Shown here: positions 4,557 to 7,952 of the stretch, piece after piece
Layout: each line of letters starts with the position of its first letter
Position numbering within the stretch: the stretch's first letter is position 1
Source: Verrucomicrobiales bacterium
GTDB lineage: Bacteria > Verrucomicrobiota > Verrucomicrobiia > Limisphaerales > RI-55
Direction of reading: 5' to 3'
NCBI GenBank assembly: GCA_003484235.1
Contig: DNDP01000498.1
Coordinates: 406-8,357 of the forward strand
DNA: 7,952 nucleotides
Translations under genes and position numbers: made by a program
The notes under the pieces: generated by a model
Databases searched by the model: none
Told to the model about the DNA's origin: nothing
What the model saw: the letters and a program-made list of their open reading frames with translations, nothing else

Positions 4557-7500
4557 TCAGGGAATCAGCTCAATGTTGAGGCGATAGTACCGACTTCCGA
4601 CTCCGGCGACGGGCGGCAGAAGCTTCAATTGAATCAGATGAATCCCATTCGTGAGCGTATCTGAGAGAATCTCAAACGAACCCGTCGTCCAACCGATCAG
4701 GTCTGGAGAGGTGTCCGTCCCGTAAACGATGTCGCTCAACCCGTCCACCAGCGGAAAGGTCAAGGTCAGAAACGTTTGTCCCGCATCGGAGTGCTCACCG
4801 GCGACCACCGGATCGGCCGTGTCAAGGTGCGGATCGGTTCCATAGGCATACTCGACCACGTTGGGCAGCAGGTCATTGTCGGCATTGCCCAAGGGGCCGC
4901 TAACGGCCGGATCAGAGAGCTCCGAAGCGGAAAAATGGATTGCCTGCCAGTCTGGGAACGTGATCGGCCCGGTGTCGGGTACGATGCTCAGCACATCGCT
5001 GCGGATGACAAATTCCCCGGTCTCGGCGATGGGCGAACCGGGGAACAGTCCCTGCGAACCGATGTAGGACGCGCTCGGCATTTCGAACGCTACCGTTTCG
5101 CCGACGCCGGCCATGGCGGCGTCCAGTTCCACCTCCACCAACCAATGCTGGGTTTCCCCCTCGAGGATCACTGCGTCCAGGTTCAGGAACGAGCGGGTGC
5201 TGTCGTCGACGGTGAACTGAATCGGTTCCGCCAGGAACTCATCCCCGCTGGAATAGTCCCCGCTTTTGTCATTGTCCCTGATGAGACGCGTGCCGACGAG
5301 GGCCGTGGCTTCGTTTACGGTGCCGGTGGCCAGCAGACTCAGGCTCGTAATCTGGACGGGGCCACCGCTGGCCGTGAGCTTCAGCGGCATGGTTATCCGC
5401 GGAACGCCGTTCAACGGAATGTCCTGCGCCGCGGGCGGGTTGGTCGTGCGGGCCACGTGCAGACCCGCAAAGAGCTCGGGAGGGAGCACGACCGGTGTGG
5501 AGAACTCCGAGGTCTCGCCCGTTATTCCATGGGTGACCGTCGCGTTGATGTTGGCAAAGGGCTTCGCCGCCACGGGAATCTGGAACGCTCCACCCGCAAC
5601 CAGCCCCTCGCCGACGAAGACTTTCCCCTCGTCGTCGGCGTCGCTGAACACCTGCACCAGGCTCCCATCGGGCACTCCCGCGGCGACCGTCCCCTTTACC
5701 TCGGCCGGAGTGACGAGCGTCACCGTAGGCGACGGAATCTCGCCGTTGCCGCCGTTTACATTTTGAATTCCCAGTCCAGAAGCGTGGTCGGCGATGGAAT
5801 TGTAGGTGATGGAATTGCCGGTCGTCGCCGCGCCTGCCACGTGTACGCCGTCGGTGCCGCTCTTTCCGATTCTGTTTCCCGCAGGGGCATTCCAGACACC
5901 GGCCTTGTCGCGCAGCGGAATCGTTCCACCGATCCGGTTGTTGTTCGCCCCGTTTTCCAGCCGGATGCCGGCGCCTTCATTGCCCGTGACAAACATTCCT
6001 GCCACGGCGGCAACGCCGACAAAGTTGTTTGCCACCTGGTTGCCGGAGGCGCCGGCGCCGGAGATCAGCACGCCGCTGCCAAGGTTCCCGACGATCAGGT
6101 TTGACTGATCCCCGCCGTGATCGCCGATCCGGTTGTCCGCCGAGTTGAAGATCCCGATTCCCCACGGTTCGTTCCCGTCGCCAAACGCAAAATTGTCGCC
6201 GAACCGTGCGCCGACGTAGCTGCCAATCACCCGGTTGCCGGAGCCATTGGTGATGGTGATGCCGCCGAGGAGAAGGGCCGCGGTGCCATTGTCGTAGATC
6301 TCGTTTCGCAGACCGACGAGATTCCGGGAACTGTCCACCAGCACGACACCTCCCATCTTCGAGTCACGAACGGTGTTTCCAACAACGGAGTTTGAGATCG
6401 CATTTGCGAGGTAAATTCCCACCTGGTTCTGCCGGATCTCGTTGGCTTCAGTGCCGAGGCTGCCGCCGATCAGGTTGCCTCGCGCGTTGTTGACGAGGCC
6501 AATGCCCATGCCCTGGAACCATCCCGCCAGGGGGGTGCCGGGATCGGCAACCGTGTGTCCGTTCCGGAACAGCTGGTTGCCCACAATCCGGTTGGCGAGG
6601 TTCTGCCGCGCCACCTGCAGACCGTCGATCAGTATGCCCGCCTCCAAATTGTAGTTGATCTCGTTTCTCTCCCCGGGGTTGCTGCCACCGATGCGGTTGG
6701 CGACGGCGCCGTCGCGGATCCAGATCCCGATGCGATTCGCAGACTGTCCGCCGGACGAGAATCCGGAGATGAAATTGTTCTGGATGACATTGCCTCCGGT
6801 CGGCTGCTGTCCGGCAGTGATGGTCTGCGCAGGGTCGCCGCCACTCTCGAGCAGGATCCCGGCTTCGGTGCTTCCCCGGATTTCGTTGGCAGACTCGTAG
6901 TTCCGGATCACACCGGCCTCACTCACCTGATAGGCTTCGCCCCGCCGGCCGATGACATTGGCAAACGCGCCTTCAGACAGGTGGATCCCCACCTTGTTGC
7001 CCCGCCGATAGCTGCGGATGCTGCTGTAACCGATCTCGCAGCCGAACACCTCATTGCTGCTGGTCTGGCTTCCGGCGATGTAGATGGCCGCGCCATTGGT
7101 CTGGTTGGCGATCCGCACCTTGATTGAACGATGTATTCCACCGACGCTGACATCCCGGGCGCCGTCCGTAATGGCGATGCCGTGCGTGCCGTTCGGCAGC
7201 ATCTGATCGCCATTGATCAGGCCGAGTCCCCAGCCCACGGCCAATGCGTTCAGCGTGATATCCCTCGTGTTGGTGCCCTCGATCCAGATCCCGTGATCGC
7301 GGTTGCCCGCGAGGTAGCTCGTTTCGTGCACGACCTCCTGGTTGCCGTCCACGTCGTCCACCTCAACCTTGCCGATACGAATCCGATGCGCGCCGCCACG
7401 GATGTGAATCCCACTGCCCTGGTTGGCCCAAGCGCCACTGTCCCATGAATCGTATCCCGAGCGGATGGCGTACAGCACATCGCCGTAACAGTCGGGACCC

Positions 7501-7952
7501 TCCAGCAGGATCCCGTCACCGAGGTTGCCGGCACAGTTGAAGGTGTGAAAAACATTCTCCGGTGCCGAAACCCAGATGCCCGGGCCGCCGTTCACGAGGA
7601 CGCCCGTGTTGGCCTGCTGGAACAGGACCCCGTTCAGCACGTTGAACCGGGTCTCCGCCCCGTCCACGCGGATGCCTCCGTTCCCGTTGGAGCGGACATT
7701 GATCACCGTGGCGAGGTTGAGCCTTGCTCCGGCCTCAAGCCGCAGCCCGAAGTTCACGTTGTCATCCATCGGCCCCATCTGGTCGAGCGGAATGATCCGA
7801 TTGAACTTCACGTCGCCGCCGGTCAGGCGCATGCCGTTGAGACAGCGCAGCACCGTGACGCCTTCCAGGAGATTGTTGTCAGCCGCACCCTCGAACCGGA
7901 CGCCGTCGCCGCCACAGTCCTCCACCCGCATGTGGCGGAGCGTGTTCTCACG
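4557..7952 (-). CDS. Large secreted-type parallel beta-helix protein, N-terminus missing
   Basis: The frame is open to the right edge, so the N-terminus and any signal peptide are outside; 1131 residues are visible. Numbering below starts at the internal Met at 7931. Residues 1 to about 725 are a right-handed beta-helix built from short degenerate coils of the NxIxxN, GIxI and NRIGG type (e.g. near 412, 486, 600, 665). Residues 735-815 look like an Ig-like sandwich ending in GETSEFS. Residues 820-975 form a second sandwich with an EF-hand-like calcium loop at 886-897 (Asp886, Asp888, Ser890, Gly891, Asp892, Asp897). Residues 992-1124 are a C-terminal module with an N-x-D-x-D stretch at 1016-1020 and a YYRLNI end, as seen in exported Verrucomicrobiota proteins. 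The few cysteines lie in the first 300 residues. No catalytic signature was recognised. A role in binding or degrading polysaccharide, or as a surface adhesin, is only a guess. Confidence 0.85.
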   Translation of the reverse strand, partial: RENTLRHMRVEDCGGDGVRFEGAADNNLLEGVTVLRCLNGMRLTGGDVKFNRIIPLDQMGPMDDNVNFGLRLEAGARLNLATVINVRSNGNGGIRVDGAETRFNVLNGVLFQQANTGVLVNGGPGIWVSAPENVFHTFNCAGNLGDGILLEGPDCYGDVLYAIRSGYDSWDSGAWANQGSGIHIRGGAHRIRIGKVEVDDVDGNQEVVHETSYLAGNRDHGIWIEGTNTRDITLNALAVGWGLGLINGDQMLPNGTHGIAITDGARDVSVGGIHRSIKVRIANQTNGAAIYIAGSQTSSNEVFGCEIGYSSIRSYRRGNKVGIHLSEGAFANVIGRRGEAYQVSEAGVIRNYESANEIRGSTEAGILLESGGDPAQTITAGQQPTGGNVIQNNFISGFSSGGQSANRIGIWIRDGAVANRIGGSNPGERNEINYNLEAGILIDGLQVARQNLANRIVGNQLFRNGHTVADPGTPLAGWFQGMGIGLVNNARGNLIGGSLGTEANEIRQNQVGIYLANAISNSVVGNTVRDSKMGGVVLVDSSRNLVGLRNEIYDNGTAALLLGGITITNGSGNRVIGSYVGARFGDNFAFGDGNEPWGIGIFNSADNRIGDHGGDQSNLIVGNLGSGVLISGAGASGNQVANNFVGVAAVAGMFVTGNEGAGIRLENGANNNRIGGTIPLRDKAGVWNAPAGNRIGKSGTDGVHVAGAATTGNSITYNSIADHASGLGIQNVNGGNGEIPSPTVTLVTPAEVKGTVAAGVPDGSLVQVFSDADDEGKVFVGEGLVAGGAFQIPVAAKPFANINATVTHGITGETSEFSTPVVLPPELFAGLHVARTTNPPAAQDIPLNGVPRITMPLKLTASGGPVQITSLSLLATGTVNEATALVGTRLIRDNDKSGDYSSGDEFLAEPIQFTVDDSTRSFLNLDAVILEGETQHWLVEVELDAAMAGVGETVAFEMPSASYIGSQGLFPGSPIAETGEFVIRSDVLSIVPDTGPITFPDWQAIHFSASELSDPAVSGPLGNADNDLLPNVVEYAYGTDPHLDTADPVVAGEHSDAGQTFLTLTFPLVDGLSDIVYGTDTSPDLIGWTTGSFEILSDTLTNGIHLIQLKLLPPVAGVGSRYYRLNIELIP

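Noticed and set aside
4776..6104. A 442-codon open frame on the plus strand, antisense to the beta-helix gene
   Set aside because: Its translation has no recognisable domain and is rich in Arg, Gly, Val and His, as expected for the complement of a GC-rich, repeat-coding gene. The minus-strand frame shows coherent beta-helix coils and C-terminal modules throughout.
5900..6720. Repeated 'ccgatccggttg'-like DNA motifs in the beta-helix gene as a possible CRISPR or DNA repeat array
   Set aside because: The spacing is irregular, and the copies correspond in frame to the NRIGG-type coils of the protein. They are explained by protein repeats.

Overview
This window looks like ordinary chromosomal housekeeping DNA from a bacterium, most probably a member of the Verrucomicrobiota. 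That assignment is an inference. It rests mainly on the large exported beta-helix protein, whose C-terminal module (a 'FSASELSDPAVSGPL...NVVEYAYGTDP' pattern followed by a YYRLNI-type end) is typical of secreted Verrucomicrobiota proteins. The moderately high GC content and tight ATGA gene overlaps agree with it. No phage, transposon, CRISPR or defence locus is visible.

Layout. (1) 1-1079, plus strand: the 3' part of truA overlaps trmL by four bases (ATGA). Both encode tRNA-modification enzymes. (2) 1076-1564, minus strand: a PtsN-like PTS EIIA protein. It converges on trmL so closely that the two TAG stop codons share one CTAG. (3) 1565-1959: a divergent intergenic region of about 395 bp with several inverted repeats. 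One is a 14-bp stem whose loop carries a C-rich stretch identical to the core anti-Shine-Dalgarno sequence of 16S rRNA. (4) 1960-4319, plus strand: pabB and pabC, also joined by ATGA. They encode aminodeoxychorismate synthase component I and aminodeoxychorismate lyase, the p-aminobenzoate branch of folate synthesis. The amidotransferase subunit PabA is not in the window. (5) 4357-4477: a clear sigma70-type promoter and a complete tRNA-Thr(UGU) gene with encoded CCA. (6) 4557-7952, minus strand: a very large secreted-type parallel beta-helix protein whose N-terminus lies beyond the right edge.

The genes form small independent units: a tRNA-modification pair, a phosphotransfer regulator, a pABA operon, a tRNA and a surface or exported protein. 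The points most worth a second look are the structured pabB/ptsN intergenic region and the perfect 36-bp palindrome flush with the left edge. The palindrome replaces the expected TruA catalytic RTD motif and is probably an assembly artefact.
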